This document shows positions 49,241 through 61,922 of a DNA stretch of 64,000 nucleotides, one piece after another. Source of the stretch: Silene noctiflora (taxonomy: Eukaryota > Streptophyta > Magnoliopsida > Caryophyllales > Caryophyllaceae); NCBI GenBank assembly GCA_009801015.1, contig VHZZ01001109.1:83849-147848 (forward strand). The letters are read 5' to 3'. The translations under genes and the position numbers were made by a program. Within the stretch, counting starts at the first letter, position 1. The number at the start of each line of letters is the position of its first letter. The notes beneath the pieces are model-generated. The model worked only from the letters and a program-made list of their open reading frames with translations. It was not told where the DNA came from and made no database searches.

Positions 49241-52200
49241 ATGAATTCAGCTAGTTTTTACTCAAACAAGCTGTTTTGTGACGAGCAAGTACCTTTTCGT
49301 AGTCTAGACTATAGCATGAACAGTCATTCCTTTGCTCCTAAGGACCCAATGAAAGATATGGTGGAGTATCAATGCGATTCTGCTGACAACATGATAGCTT
49401 TTAGCGGTTTTTCTGAAGTCCATTTGAAGGCACCTTACATTGGAACTGAAAGCACTCAAAATCATGCACTTCTTGGCCCTTACACTAATAATTCGATTGA
49501 TATGGGAAGTGGGACATTTTATGATGGAAATCCAGTTGAGTTAGCTGCACTTCCTTTCTATTGTCCATATGAGAGCAGTGGAAGCAGAAGACTTGATAGA
49601 TCTAAGGTAGGGATATCCTTTATGAAATTCGTTCTTTTTTGTTAGATTATTCACAGCAATGATATTCAAAAAATACATTCCACGTGTGTCGAAATCCGGT
49701 TAATTCTTTTATGCATCAGTTGAATTGCCTAGTGCCTAAGGAGGAGGTTGCTTCAACTGAGTCATATATGAACATGGAACGCCATCATACCGAGGTGCTA
49801 ACCCTTCACAATATATTTCGGCTAATTTTTGTTGCCTATGCGGCACAATTACTGTCAGGAGTTTTCTTTGAATCGGTCGATTGATGTTTATCTTGTTGGT
49901 CACTGCAGACACTTAAACAGATTAACACTTATCCAGTACAAGGGGTGAAAATGGAAGAGGCTCATGAATCCGATTCATTTTTCAATTGCAAGGTATCTAC
50001 ATCTAATGTAGTCCCAAGGAGATTCTCTAAAAGTTACCAACGACGCTCAAGAGCTTCAGAAGCCGAATATGTAAGTAAAATTGTTCTGTTGAAAGATTCT
50101 CGATATGTGTTGCCCTTTCTTTCTTTGTTTAGGTTAGCAAATTAAAACTGCTTAGCAAGTATCCATAACTGATGCACCTGCTTTCCAACTTGAGATTCCC
50201 AGTTAAATCTTCTGTATTATGGTAGCTTGCAGCTGACCTATTATTCTTTGCCGTCTCTTTTACCCTGACTCTGAATTCCCAATAACAAGATGCATTAGTC
50301 AATAGTGTGCGTCCGCTCTCAAGTAATCTGAATTGTTGCTGAAACCATCTGCTAGAACATCAAAATAGGAGAATTTTACTATAGCCACTCAGCTGATTAT
50401 TTCCCCAATAAATAAAGGGAACCGTGGATTTATACTCTTTATTACTAAAGTTCTCACGGCTGGGAAGGAACTGTGCGAAAGATCATACTTGCAAATGTTG
50501 CCATTTCAAAATTGTCTTGCAGAGTTGCAGGTGATCTGCTGTGCAGTGACTGCAATCCTTTTTACAAGCCCTTTTAATCAACTCTTCTTCTTGCTCAACA
50601 CTCTTTATAATAAATTACACACTTATCTTTCATCTCCTTCTGAAGAATATGTTATTAGTTAAAGTATAGACAAAATGCGTGTAGTTATAGTAGCCTTTAC
50701 TTTCTTAATTAGGTGTATAATCAAGTAAACCAGAATGACCATTTTGTAAACTATAGAAGTCATAGAAAACCCCGCTTCATTTATTTTGTCTGCCGTTTTT
50801 TTTAATTAGCATAATAACACCTGATGCTCATAATTCTTCGTATATCGTGTCATCAATATACAGATTACAGAAGGTGATTAACATAAACATGTAAACAACA
50901 CCAAGGGATACAGGCTTCTTGCTTTAATTTCCATTAGTTGTGCTAGCACAAAGTTTTATCTTCTCCTTTCTATGTGTCGGTGGAATTTGTCACTTCCCAT
51001 TATTGAATTTTGTTGCTAAGGATGCTGGTCTTTCGAACTTAGGAAGTCTCAAGCAATTCAGGCTTGTTTTCAAGGATCCATAGCTTCGCAAAGTTCGGTG
51101 AATATCTCAATGTATTTCACTTGAGTGTCATATGCGGAAGTAGCTGAAGCCCACACCCTATGTTGAGCAAGTTGAAGGAAGTAGAAAACTCAAATTTGAA
51201 AAGGTCAAAATTCAGTTTGAATCGAAGAATAGATATGGAAATAAGTTGGTAACTCACACAAAAATGGGCCTTAATGACGTTCTTGATAATTTTGGTGTTG
51301 ACATTCGAGTGTTACCAAGTGCATACATTAATTTCTAATCTTAGAAGATTGCCTCAGAGGCTTATCTATGTAATACGGAGAGTGATCCCTATCCGTCTTT
51401 CTACATTAATGTAGTGGTTTGTACGAAAGTCAGCACTTACCCCCCCCCCCTTCACAGCTCAATAGTGGAGTTAGTGAATATTTGAAGTATGAGGTCATGA
51501 TTTGGAGTAGAGGGAAAATGGATCCCTCATCCCTCCATTCCCCTCCTCCAAGACCAATTATTTCGCCTCCAACAAAGGAAAGATTTGGAAGGAAGACTCC
51601 CCCCCCTCTTCCCTCCCATTCCCTTCTCTCTTTCGCCCTCCCCTCCTTTTCCCTTCATTTTTGGTAAAGACAGTCTCGGGTAAGAAGGATTTAGACCCAC
51701 ACATCATTATAGGAAAAGGACAATCTTTGTTTAGTACAACTGTGTTTCATGTGCTTTTCTCTGAATGATTAGCTTCAGAACAAAGCTCTATATTGTGTTT
51801 CATGATAGATGACTTCCTTATATCTTCTGAATGTGTTAAGCTTGATTTGAACCCGAATCACTTATGTATACAGCGTAAATAAAACACCTTGCGCAGGCAG
51901 TTCATTATCCTTCGGTTTGTAGTTGGTCCCTGACGTACTGTTCCCACTCATCATAATAATGTTTGGATATTAGTTATATATAATAGCATTGCCATGTGCG
52001 CTCCCACTGATAACTATTTTTGTGGTTTAGAATCGCAGAACTCTCATCGCTGAAAAGATGCATGTGTTACAGGAACTGCTTCCAGGATCATATAAGGTGA
52101 AAATTTCAGTGGTTTTTCCTACACGCTTTATTGTTGTACTCCTGTGATTGCTTATGCATATTAGGAAATCTTCCTTACGGAACTGGGTTATGTTCTTCAA

Positions 52201-53564
52201 TAACTTCTACATATACTTTTTCTTCTGAAACTCAAGAGGACCTAGATGTTTATGGTTGCTAAGCTTTTTGTAAGTATGTTTTTCATTAAGCTTTTCTCTA
52301 TGCTGCACAATTACCTTGTGTGTGTCGTGAAATTCTGTGAAATGGATCAATCAGTCCCTAAGATTTGACATGGTTCTAGAAAATATCGTTTAGTTATGTG
52401 TGCAAAATATTAAAATGTAGTATTCATTTCTGTGCAAAATTGTTCGAGACAACCATTTTGTTTGATTGAATTGATTCCATTTATCTCAAAGTCATGAATT
52501 AGCGAACATTTGACACTACTAAATAAAGATATATTAAATGGTTCCAATGGTCTTCAATGTTAAAATTCATCATCTTGCCATAACCTATAGGTTAGGTATC
52601 CATGAAAGATCTTACATTCCTTTATATAAGAAGGATATAGATACACGGGATTTGCCCTCGTGTTGATTCAGGATTGCCATCTATTTGTTGTCGTATATTA
52701 TAGTCTCTGAAGTGTCTAGTTAACTTATGGAGAGATCTCTGCAGTAATTTGCATTTCTTTGGCTGAACCTGCAGTTTAAAAAGGGTGACGAAGAAGCTAT
52801 AATAGACAGTGCTGTTGCCCATGTCAAGTATTTGCAACTTCAACTCAAGGTAACTTGGTCATAACTTCTATGTAAGTCGGACTTAGCATCGCTCAAAGTT
52901 TTAGGCACAAGGACTCTATCTTAGTATGAGGATACATGTTTGGGAACAAAGAGGATATATCGTTATAAATTCGAAATACTTGAAGAGGTTTTAATGTGAA
53001 ATAGAGAAATGTTTTGTCATGCAAGGCCTCTGTCACTGTCAGTGGGATTTCTTAGAGTGTCGGAGTGGGAAGGCCGGATAGGGTGTAGCTTCCATACTCA
53101 TACCCATAACTGTCGTTAGATACGGCTGCAAAGTGAATAGTCGAAATAACATAACCCTCATGCTTACATTTTGAGCGACTGTTGTGGTATTATTGTATTA
53201 ACAATAGCTCTACTAAAATTGCAGGAACTGAGCAGAAGCAAACTCGGAGGCGGATCACACACTGCTCCTTTAAGCTATCTGGAGGTATTTCAAGCATCTT
53301 TTCAAAATGGAAAGCCTCTCAAGTCTTGTTCTAGACCTTAAAGTTCTCGTTGTATTTTTCGTCTAATTATGTATACAACAACGATTCAAATTGCAGGGGT
53401 ACGGGCATTACCATCCTGAAGACCAGTTGATAAGAGAGCCTCTTGAAAAAGAAATTGGAAGCTTAATCCAGGACAACCAAGATACAACATTACAACTGTT
53501 GGAAAGTAAAGGGCTCCATATGATACAGACGACATCCATTGATGCCTTACGCTGCTCACTATAG
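49241..53564 (+). CDS. bHLH transcription factor with atypical basic region
   Basis: Coding exons 49241-49606, 49720-49794, 49909-50070, 52031-52096, 52775-52849, 53225-53284 and 53397-53564 join in phase 0 throughout, giving 323 aa. The bHLH lies at about 191-260: basic stretch RRSRASEAEYNRRTLIAEKM, helix 1 HVLQELLPG, and helix 2 IIDSAVAHVKYLQLQLKELS followed by RSKLGG. E200 and R204 match the conserved E9 and R13 contacts, but the histidine at position 5 is alanine (A196). E-box binding may therefore be altered. The C-terminus (YGHYHPEDQLIREPLEKEIG) is a conserved-looking tail I cannot name. The N-terminal 190 residues are low in recognisable motifs. The start was chosen as the first ATG after a good acceptor. 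Subfamily not assigned. Confidence 0.85.
51410..51670. repeat. C-run and CCT-rich low-complexity block in a bHLH intron
   Basis: A run of 11 C at about 51440 is followed by CCCTCC-rich stretches to 51650 (for example CCCCCCCTCTTCCCTCCC). It has the look of a decayed repeat end and produces an 82-aa proline-rich frame that is not a gene. It lies in the 2-kb intron 3. Confidence 0.6.
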
Positions 53565-54704
53565 ATGTCCGGTGGATCATTTGTCATATTTACTGAAACT
53601 CTCTTGGCGCAAAATGTACAAAAAACTGTACTACTTTAGGAAAAGGTACTTTCGAGTTGGGTTTCTAATAAACGAAATTTCTAATCGGGGATGATTGATA
53701 CATTTGATTTGATTTCTTTTGTGAGATTGTTATGAATTAATTACATGGTTCGCCGTGTTAATGATGAATGGATACTGAATGTGATTGCTTTCCAAGTAGA
53801 TGTTCCTGCTACGTCCCATACCAACTACTTTAAGGTGGCTATTGCAACCCCGTCGTCACCGCATGATTGGTGGTTTTAGTATCATAAGTATTAACTAGGA
53901 CAAACCTGAACTACAGATATGGACTTCTATAATCTTAATTTCTCTTTATTGCTCACTAATAGACGTGATCATAGGCTTATAGTCACCCAAAAAAGAAAAA
54001 AACTAATAGAATTGACAAAATTAACCCGGTCCGAATAAACTGAACCGAATAACTTGACCCAACATCTGAACTCAAGACCCGATCTTGACTCGAAACCGAA
54101 TGGACCTGTTTATTATTGCATATTGATTGTAATCCATAAGTAATTTGATAACGGTTGTCCCGAAAATAACCACACCGAAATGATCTAATCCGAACTCTTA
54201 CAAACCCGAAATTTAATCCAACCCAAACTTGATTAAATTTTGGGATAACTTGGAGACAACGTTGGGACTTAAAGTAAATTTTCTAAGCACTCAAAACTTC
54301 AAACTTTTCTAACCAGAGGTCTCGTGCTCGAGCCCTGGGAACGCAGCAGTGTTAAAACTCATGAGGGAGAGTTTTACCACCCTAGTGGTCGGATTCACTA
54401 ATGAAGGATTTTTTTTTATCTGTAAACCGCAACCGTTATCTTTAATGCGGTTTAAGTAGACCTCTAAGAGTAAATTATTAAGATTATTAACATAAATAAA
54501 ATTATTAACCTAAATGATAAGAGTAAATGATAGTCCGTAAAAGCGGTAAAACTGTTTATAGGTAGTACTAGAAAGTTAACATTTCAAACAAAATCGTGTG
54601 CTAAAAATACAAACACAAACACACCATCTCTCCAGAACCCTCAGTATCCCTCTTTTTCCCTCTCTCCATTTCTAGGGTTTCTTCGTTCACCATCCTCCTC
54701 AACA
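53565..54704. other. Gap between the bHLH and CCT4 genes
   Basis: It contains the bHLH 3' UTR, AACCCGAA-type degenerate repeats at 54030-54240, a possible tRNA-derived SINE, and the CT-rich CCT4 leader from about 54620. A telo-box-like TAGGGTTT lies at 54673-54680. Confidence 0.45.
54240..54430 (+). mobile_element. Possible tRNA-derived SINE
   Basis: GGTCTCGTGCTCGAGCCCTG contains a good RNA polymerase III box B (GTGCTCGAGCC), preceded by a weak box A-like region and followed by a T-run. It lacks a cloverleaf, so it is not a tRNA gene. Family unknown. Confidence 0.4.
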
Positions 54705-57700
54705 ATGGCGGCAGCAGCCCCCAAACCCACACGAAACCAGAAATCCGAAACCTTCGTTGACAACAAACGAACCGAAGACATCCGTCAGCAAAACATCCTC
54801 TCCGCGCAAACCGTAGCAGATGCGGTTCGAACCAGTTTAGGTCCGAAAGGTATGGATAAGATGATCCAAACACCTTCAGGTGAAGTCATCATCACTAACG
54901 ATGGCGCCACCATTCTTCTGAAAATGGAGGTCTTACAGCCTGCTGCGAAGATGCTTGTTCAACTTAGTAAATCGCAGGATTCTGTTGCTGGAGATGGTAC
55001 TACTACTGTTGTTGTTATCGCCGGCGCGTTGTTGAAACAGTGTTCTGCGCTTTTGTCCAAGGGGATTCATCCTACTGTGATCTCTGATGCGCTTTATAAG
55101 GTTTCGGTTAAGTCTGTTGAGGTTTTGACGGCTATGGCGGTTCCTCTTGAGTTGTCTGATAACGATTCTTTGGTTAAGTCCGCTTCTACTTCGCTTAATA
55201 GTAAGGTAAAATGTGTTTAATTGCTTGATTCATTTTCTTCTACTTCGTAATAGTAAGGTAATTGCGTTTGATTGCTTGATTCATTGATTAAGTCTGCTTC
55301 TATTTCGCTTAATCGATTGATTTGTGGTTTTGGAGTATTTAGATGTGAGGTGCGTTGCGTAATATCTAATGTTTTGGTGTAATTATTGTGTAAGACCATC
55401 TTATAGTTATACATGAGGCTTTAACCAATAAAAGGATTGTGTTTAAGTTGGAGGATGTTTATTACTTTGATCTGGAAGCGATACCTAGTAGCTGTTGATT
55501 AAGTATGAATCTACCTCGAGTAATACTGAAATGTATGATTTTGCCATAGTTTGTGCTACTTTAGGATTAGTAAGGAAGCAATACCTAATAATTTGAATGC
55601 TTTTGAGTAGTTTGAGTAGTAAGGTATGTTTGATTTGCATCTTTGATTTTTGGAAGTTTTTGGGATGCAATGCTTAATACCTGGGATTTTGAAGCGAGTT
55701 CATCTTTGTCTGTTTTGATTTAGTGGTTGGTGGGTTATGAATGTGATTGAAAATTAGTATGTAATGTTACTTGATCGAGTTGGCATCTACTTCGCTTAAT
55801 AGTAAGCTTTGATTTTGCTACAATAAGTATGTGATCCTTAAGTATATGGAAGGAAGCAACTCCTAATATTTTGAATGCTTTGAGTTGGTGGTTTGTGGAT
55901 CATGAATCTTTGATTCAGAAGCAGTACCTAATATTCCTTGGTTAGGCAGTTAGGCTGCCTCTACTTGGCTTATTAGTAGGGTATGGTGTAATTCGGAGAG
56001 TGTGAATTGAGCTTTGGTGTTTGTGCTTTAATGTGGTGATTTTGATTTATGAGTATGTACGTACGGGTTTGCTTTAAAGTAGCGATGTCTAAGATATTTA
56101 AGTTAGAGCTGCTTTGATTTTAGTGGTTTGTTATTTATAAATGTGTTACTTGATAAACGGTAAGGTAGGCCGAGTAGTTTAGCATACCTCTTTTATCATT
56201 AATTGATTGTTGGAGAACTCTTAAGGCGTGCAAAATGATGCTTCCGTTGACATTGCATAGGAATGTAATATAATGGGGAGGGGTTTAGTAAGAAATGTCG
56301 TTATTCTGCATCTTAAAACCAATAATCGACCACTATGCTCAATTCTTATATTAGAAAGCTCATTTTTTTAGCAGTAATATGACCATCGAGGATGGATTAT
56401 GGTTTTTGAATTAGGATGGTGCTGTAGATCTATGAATATGTGGGTTTGATGTAGAGAGGGAGCCTTTATACTGTTGTGCCTTTGAGACATAAAGCTAATT
56501 TTGTTGCTGTTGTAATATCTGGTACTAGTATCAAGAATTAGCAAAGTGATATATTTACCTTATGGGTCATTCAAAAATAAACCGTTGTTTTAGGGGGAGG
56601 CCATGTGGCCCTCTTACCCCGCCAAAGGCAAATAAATTTTATTGTAATATTCAGCTATTGTAATAATTTGCAAGCTACATTGGGCTTTGATTAGAGGTTT
56701 GTTAACTTCTTCATATGTGCCTCTTTCAGACTTTTACCAACTTAAAAATTTGACAACAAAGAAGGTAGCTCTCATGAATAATTGTTACAAATAACTAGGT
56801 GGGGCATTTGATTTTTATGCTGGCTGTCAATTGTTATATCTTACCTCATGATATTAGGGGCAAGACTTGTTGACCTCTTTACTCCGCCAATGGCTGGATC
56901 CATTGAGGGCTTAGGCTAGAGTAACGTTGTAGTTGTTGTAAAGTCGGCTACATTATTCACCAATATGGTGAAATTATAATTAAGCTAATAGATAACTGTT
57001 TTATATGCAAAATTAGTTGGGTTTTTATTCTTCACATGTGCTTCTTTAACTCCATTAAAAACTCGAGAATGCAAAAAAAAGGAAGACTTCTTGAATAGAT
57101 GTTTCACTAGTTTCCAAATGGAAGACCTTATTTGTGCGCTGATCATTCTTGTACAGTAAAACATGTGTTACTTCTAGGCATGTAGATGTCGTTCATTGTT
57201 TTGAATTCGAAAGCAAAATATTTGATTTGTGAAGTGGCTTTAGGTTGTTAGTGTTTGCAGTATTATTTATAAATTGTGGCTTCCTGCTGTCTACAGGTTG
57301 TCAGCCAGTACTCCACACTTTTGGCACCTCTTGCTGTTGATGCTGTGTTATCTGTTGTTGATCCGGCAAAACCGGATATGGTTGATTTAAGGGATATCAA
57401 AATTGTGAAGAGGCTTGGGGGAACTGTGGATGATACTGAGCTGGTCAAGGGTTTGGTTTTTGACAAGAAAGTATCACACTCTGCTGGTGGCCCTACTAGG
57501 ATGGAGAATGCTAAGATTGGGGTTATTCAATTCCAGATTTCGCCCCCTAAGACCGATATTGAGCAGAGTATTGTTGTTTCCGATTACACTCAGATGGATA
57601 GGATTTTGAAGGAGGAGAGGAATTATATTTTGGGGATGATCAAGAAGATTAAAGCCACTGGCTGTAATGTGCTTTTGATTCAGAAGAGTATTCTGAGGGA

Positions 57701-58397
57701 TGCTGTTACCGATTTGTCATTGCATTACTTGGCTAAATCCAAAATTCTGGTGATCAAGGATGTTGAGAGGGATGACATTGAGTTCATTACCAAGACCTTA
57801 AACTGTCTACCTATTGCAAACATCGAGCATTTCAAGGCAGAGAAGCTGGGCTTTGCTGATTTGGTTGAAGAGGTTTCACTGGGAGAGTCAAAGATTGTGA
57901 AGATTACTGGTATTAAGGATATGGGAAGAACAACTACCGTTCTGGTAAGAGGTTCAAACCAGTTGGTCTTGGACGAGGCTGACAGGAGTTTGCATGATGC
58001 TTTGTGTGTGGTGAGGTGTTTGGTCAGTAAGAGGTTTCTGATTGCTGGTGGTGGGGCCCCAGAGATTGAGCTGTCAAGGCAGTTGGGTGCATGGGCTAAG
58101 ACTTTGAAGGGAATGGAAAGTTATTGTGTGAAATGTTTTGCTGAGGCTTTAGAGGTGATTCCATACACTTTGGCTGAAAATGCAGGTCTCAACCCAATTG
58201 CTATTGTTACTGAGCTTAGGAACAGGCATGCACAAGGAGAGATAAATGCCGGGATTAATGTAAGGAAGGGGCAGATCACTAACATCTTAGAAGAAAACGT
58301 GGTTCAGCCTTTGCTTGTCAGCACCAGTGCAATCACCTTGGCCACCGAGTGTGTTAAGATGATTTTGAAGATTGATGACATTGTGATGGTGCGGTAG
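54705..58397 (+). CDS. CCT4: T-complex protein 1 subunit delta (CCT4)
   Basis: Exons 54705-55205 and 57297-58397 join in phase 0 into 533 aa (Arabidopsis CCT4 about 536). Group II chaperonin ATP-site motifs are all present: [10 protein letters not shown] at 43-52, NDGATI at 65-70, GDGTTTVVV at 96-104 and GGGAPE at 418-423. Stretches such as [20 protein letters not shown] and [20 protein letters not shown] are close to identical to plant CCT4. The protein is one of eight subunits of the cytosolic CCT/TRiC ring that folds actin, tubulin and other clients. The single 2.1-kb intron contains several degenerate copies of the exon-1 donor region. A telo-box-like TAGGGTTT in the leader fits a growth-linked housekeeping gene. 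Confidence 0.97.
55171..55990 (+). repeat. Repeated copies of the exon-1 end/donor region inside CCT4 intron 1
   Basis: The true exon end reads GCTTCTACTTCGCTTAATAG then TAAG|GTAAAATG. Similar pieces recur in the intron: CTACTTCGTAATAGTAAGGT near 55240, GCTTCTATTTCGCTTAAT near 55296, GAGTAGTAAGGTATG near 55613, CTACTTCGCTTAATAGTAAG at about 55786, and CTACTTGGCTTATTAGTAGG near 55960. The motif GATTGCTTGATTCATT also occurs twice (55220 and 55270). Several copies keep a GT and could act as decoy donors. Confidence 0.75.
56590..56945 (+). mobile_element. Possible SINE remnants in CCT4 intron 1
   Basis: Two stretches, around 56595-56665 and 56855-56945, share a CTCTTACCCCGCCAAAGGC / CTCTTTACTCCGCCAATGGC core. 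The second continues CCATTGAGGGCTTAGG and ends in TTGTAGTTGTTGTAA, a pattern like Au-type SINE tails. Weak call. Confidence 0.35.
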
Positions 58398-58827
58398 ATT
58401 TGTTTGGAGGTATAACTTTGCTGAAAAGGTAGGGCAGTTATGTTACTGTTTTTGGATTTTGACTCGGTTACAGTATGCTTTCATTATTGGATATGTTTTT
58501 TGCCGGAGAATTTGTGTTTGGCGTATGTTGACGGTTCTTAGTATATGTACTATGGTGTTTTAGTGATCAGAGCACTTTGCCTTATATTTTGTCCCTGTAG
58601 CGAATCCTGAGATACTATCTTGTATCTTGTTCATTTTCCTGAATGTTTTGTGTTACTATTTCGGTTTTTCCTCATTTTTTCTTCGTTTATAATTTTTCAA
58701 TTTAATTTTTGTAAGTTTTCCTTATATTGTCTTGTCCTTATCTTCACTTTAGGCTTAATTTAGGCGTATCGTGCTCTGATTTAGTACACTGTACTTTATT
58801 TTCCCTTCTCTGCACTTCGTCATGGTT

Positions 58828-58901
58828 TGCTGCCTGGTTTTTCTTGTGGCTGTTGCTTAATTCATGCTGCCTGGTTTTTCTTGTGGTGGTTGCTTAATTC
58901 A
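58828..58901. repeat. Tandem duplication of a 37-bp unit
   Basis: TGCTGCCTGGTTTTTCTTGT followed by GGCTGTTGCTTAATTCA appears twice in tandem with one or two mismatches. It lies about 430 bp past the CCT4 stop. Confidence 0.9.
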
Positions 58902-59209
58902 TGCGCTTATCGGAAATGCCCTTGTATCTTGATTCTGAAATTAAAATGTAAGGACAATATTGTCCTCGTCAACAACAAAGCCCTTATCATAATACATTCA
59001 CCCATTGGATTTATGACTATCATCGGTATTATGTTGTGGAATTTGGATTCTTCCTCCCGTAAAACACCGAAATGTTGTCAAGCTATAACCAACCCGTTTC
59101 ATATAAGACCTTATCATCATTGTATGGTTGATCCAAAAATTCCAAATGCATGCTTAAAAACATTATTCCTCATTTATTATGACAACTAGGTTTCTGGTGT
59201 AGTGAGATG

Positions 59210-59386
59210 GTCTATGAGCAGCACGTCTTCACTTGCCAGTTTCAGTGGTGTTATCCCCTCTCTTTCCTTTCAGTTGGTCTTAAAACTGGCATATCCATTT
59301 TAAGTGTAAAACAGGTTAAGTACTACTTCATATACATGGTTTATGAGCATCACGTCTTTGCTCGCCGGTTTCAGTGGCGTTATTAT
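59210..59386. repeat. Pair of diverged direct repeats of about 46 bp
   Basis: TCTATGAGCAGCACGTCTTC with CAGTTTCAGTGGTGTTAT at 59211 recurs as TTATGAGCATCACGTCTTTG with CGGTTTCAGTGGCGTTAT at 59341. The copies are 130 bp apart. Confidence 0.75.
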
Positions 59387-59851
59387 AACAATGCTGATGC
59401 ATAGATCTAAGCCTTTGGTTCATATGTTGGAAAAAAAATCGTCTCAGAAATGTGAGATTTCCAATAATAATGGAAAAAACATGTGAAATGCTCTATAAAC
59501 CGCATTTTGAGTCTCAGAGGCAGACATGCGTGGTCCGAAATGTTTTTTCTTCGCGCTTACCTCTACTATTAGAGTAAGAATAAAATGTCGAAAGACTTTA
59601 TAATCATCCCAAATATTACACATCTGATATTATAATATAATAATAACTGTGCTGTTCTGTAGCCTAAATCTATAATTTTTAAAATGACTAAAAAAAATAC
59701 AGCAAAAAGGCGAATGCATTATTGCCCAAGCCCCAAAAAGCCCCGGCGTATGTATCAAACTAACCAGTGTATTTGATAAATCTACACCCAACTGCATTCT
59801 GGATCAATTTGTGTATAACCTAGTAGAAAGGGGCACTTGCCCATTTTCAAA

Positions 59852-60077
59852 TCAAAGATTGGTCTTCGGCTTGCCCGCCCCAGGAACACGTCTCGACACT
59901 TCCCGCATTGTCACGAATTCTTCTGCGGCAGAAGGATGGATGCCCACCTGCACGAGCAAAGTCATTATAACTTGGATACACGAGAAGTTAAAGAACAGGA
60001 AACTCAAGAAGTTGATTGCTTACCGTGCTATCAAATTGTGCCTTTGTTGCTCCACATTTCAATGCTATAGCAATTCC
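59852..60077 (-). CDS. GR1: Glutathione reductase, cytosolic type, last two exons only
   Basis: Minus-strand exons 60024-60077 and 59852-59947 encode [18 protein letters not shown] then [20 protein letters not shown] and the tail [10 protein letters not shown]. This is the C-terminal end of glutathione reductase, including the HPSAAEE segment whose histidine acts as the catalytic base at the partner subunit's site. The TNL end, with no long acidic extension, fits the cytosolic/peroxisomal GR1 isoform and not the plastid one. The enzyme uses NADPH to reduce glutathione disulfide. The splice sites are intact and the phase is 0. The upstream exons should lie to the right, but none is visible to 64000. 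Either the preceding intron is longer than 3.9 kb, swollen by insertions such as the Mutator-like element, or this is a detached gene end. Confidence 0.85.
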
Positions 60078-60318
60078 CTGCAAATAACCAAGTCATCTAA
60101 TAAGAGACAAAACAAGCAGATAGAACGATTATTGCCAAATCACCCACCAGGAAAAGAAGACAATTCAAGTATCACATCAAATGTCGTCAAATTTGAAATC
60201 ATTTATTGCTTCTGGACTTGATGGAATAAAACAAAATGATGCACCAAATTGACTATGATTCTCTACAATAGTAACAGTTGTACAACACAATTCTCGATCC
60301 ATATTTCAGAATAGGTAA

Positions 60319-60440
60319 TCTGGAAGCAGCCTTTGTGTTTAAACATCGTGCTCTGTTACCATAAGGGTAGGGTTGCGACGCTATGTACATCTAACTGCCT
60401 TATCCCCACCATCTGTGGAATTATAATGTCACTGCCCAGC
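60319..60440 (+). mobile_element. Au-like SINE upstream of the GR end exons
   Basis: The order TCTGGAAGCAGCCTTTGTG, AAGGGTAGGGTTGCG, TATGTACATCTAACTGCCTT, ATCCCCACC, CACTGCCCAG matches the Au SINE layout on the plus strand. It is old and lacks a clear tail. Confidence 0.55.
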
Positions 60441-60572
60441 TCTGGCCTGAGTAACCAACTTGGATAATAACAAGTTTCAGAGGTCAATTTCAATGACAAA
60501 AAGAATCAAATGAAAATAAATCATCCAAACAACACCATGTTCTCAAACATCATAATGATATAATATTATATT

Positions 60573-61891
60573 GGGTTATTTCATGGGAATAATCCAACCT
60601 AAGCCCTCTCTTCTCATGTTAATCCATCCTAGTGTTTAACTGAGAAAAATCTCATCTTTAACGTCATTTAACTTGCACTGTTCTCTTAGAAGGGATACCT
60701 GTAAAACCGGTTGAACTCTTTCATTTTAATGAGAAAAAAAAAAAACATCAATCGACATCTTCACCCCCTTTCTCACCTCTAAATTATTTTCCCTCAAATT
60801 GATTTTCCCCCAAATTGATTTGATTTCTTTACAAATCTAAATATTTCATCTATCCTCTAAAAACTTCTATCTTAATCAATAGAAATCTGTAAAAACGGCA
60901 TCCTTATCTTTTTACTGTAACAAATCTTCATCATCTTCATATCTCACCCTAAAAACTTCATCTTCATCCCTACAACAAACATTCATCATCAAATCTGTAT
61001 AAAAATCTGCATCTCCCTAAGTACATTGAACACCCATCTCCAAATCTCTGTCCATCTCTCTTCCAGTGCTAAGTGATTAAGACAACAAATCTTATGTAAA
61101 TAAATTGCCCAACTGTGAAAGGATAAAGATTGTTTAGATGTTGGGTCCAAACAAACAGCATTGGGTTGTAACAACCTGGGTCCCTGGGTCGAAATACCCT
61201 ATCAGGACTAATTTTATACCGGTGATGCATTTAAGACCGGAGCATTCGATTAGAAGTTCCAGCATTTGCTGGCGTGGCAGTTGTTATGAGTGCATTATCA
61301 GTATAGGGAGCAGCTTAGATTAGAGGGGATCTGGTCAAGTGACTGAGTGAGATAGAGAGAGAGATTCTTATCAGTAAAGTTGCCCTTTCATTATTGACCC
61401 CAATGCTTTTGAGTTTATTGATAAATGTACACCTCCATTTGTACACTAAGCACATACCCATGTGAAATTTATGGCATACGGGACCAAAATCCCAGATTTG
61501 CTACAAACTACTGCAATTAGTCCCCTTTTTAATGTTATTAAATTTACCATTTTAAAACCCTGTAATATAAAGCATCCTTCTTAGAATCAAACTCCTCAAA
61601 TCTCCCCTTACACAACAACAATTAAAAGAACAATCAGAACCCTAATCCCCCAAATACTCCATTATCCCAAAATGGTAGAAAAGTGTGAAGATTAGGCTTT
61701 TTAATTAGTATGAGATTTGAGGACCCAGATTGTAGAATGATGTGAAGATTGGGTTTTTTATGTGATAATTAAGAATGTAGTGAAACCTAGATGAAAAAAT
61801 GGAGAGAATGAAAGATAAAGAAATAAAAGAGAAGAAAGAAAGGATAAAGGAGGAAGCAGAAACAAAACAAAACAAAACAAAACAAAACAAA

Positions 61892-61922
<31 letters not shown>

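Larger units (their letters stand above)
58398..59851. other. Gap between convergent CCT4 and glutathione reductase genes
   Basis: The CCT4 3' UTR occupies the first few hundred bases. Two short direct repeats are present (58828-58901 and 59211/59340). No other gene recognised. Confidence 0.5.

Noticed and set aside
54325-54350. tRNA gene
   Set aside because: A box B-like motif is present, but there is no acceptor stem or cloverleaf; a SINE relic is more likely.
54601-54873. 90-aa frame antisense to CCT4 exon 1
   Set aside because: It mirrors the well-supported CCT4 coding exon on the other strand.
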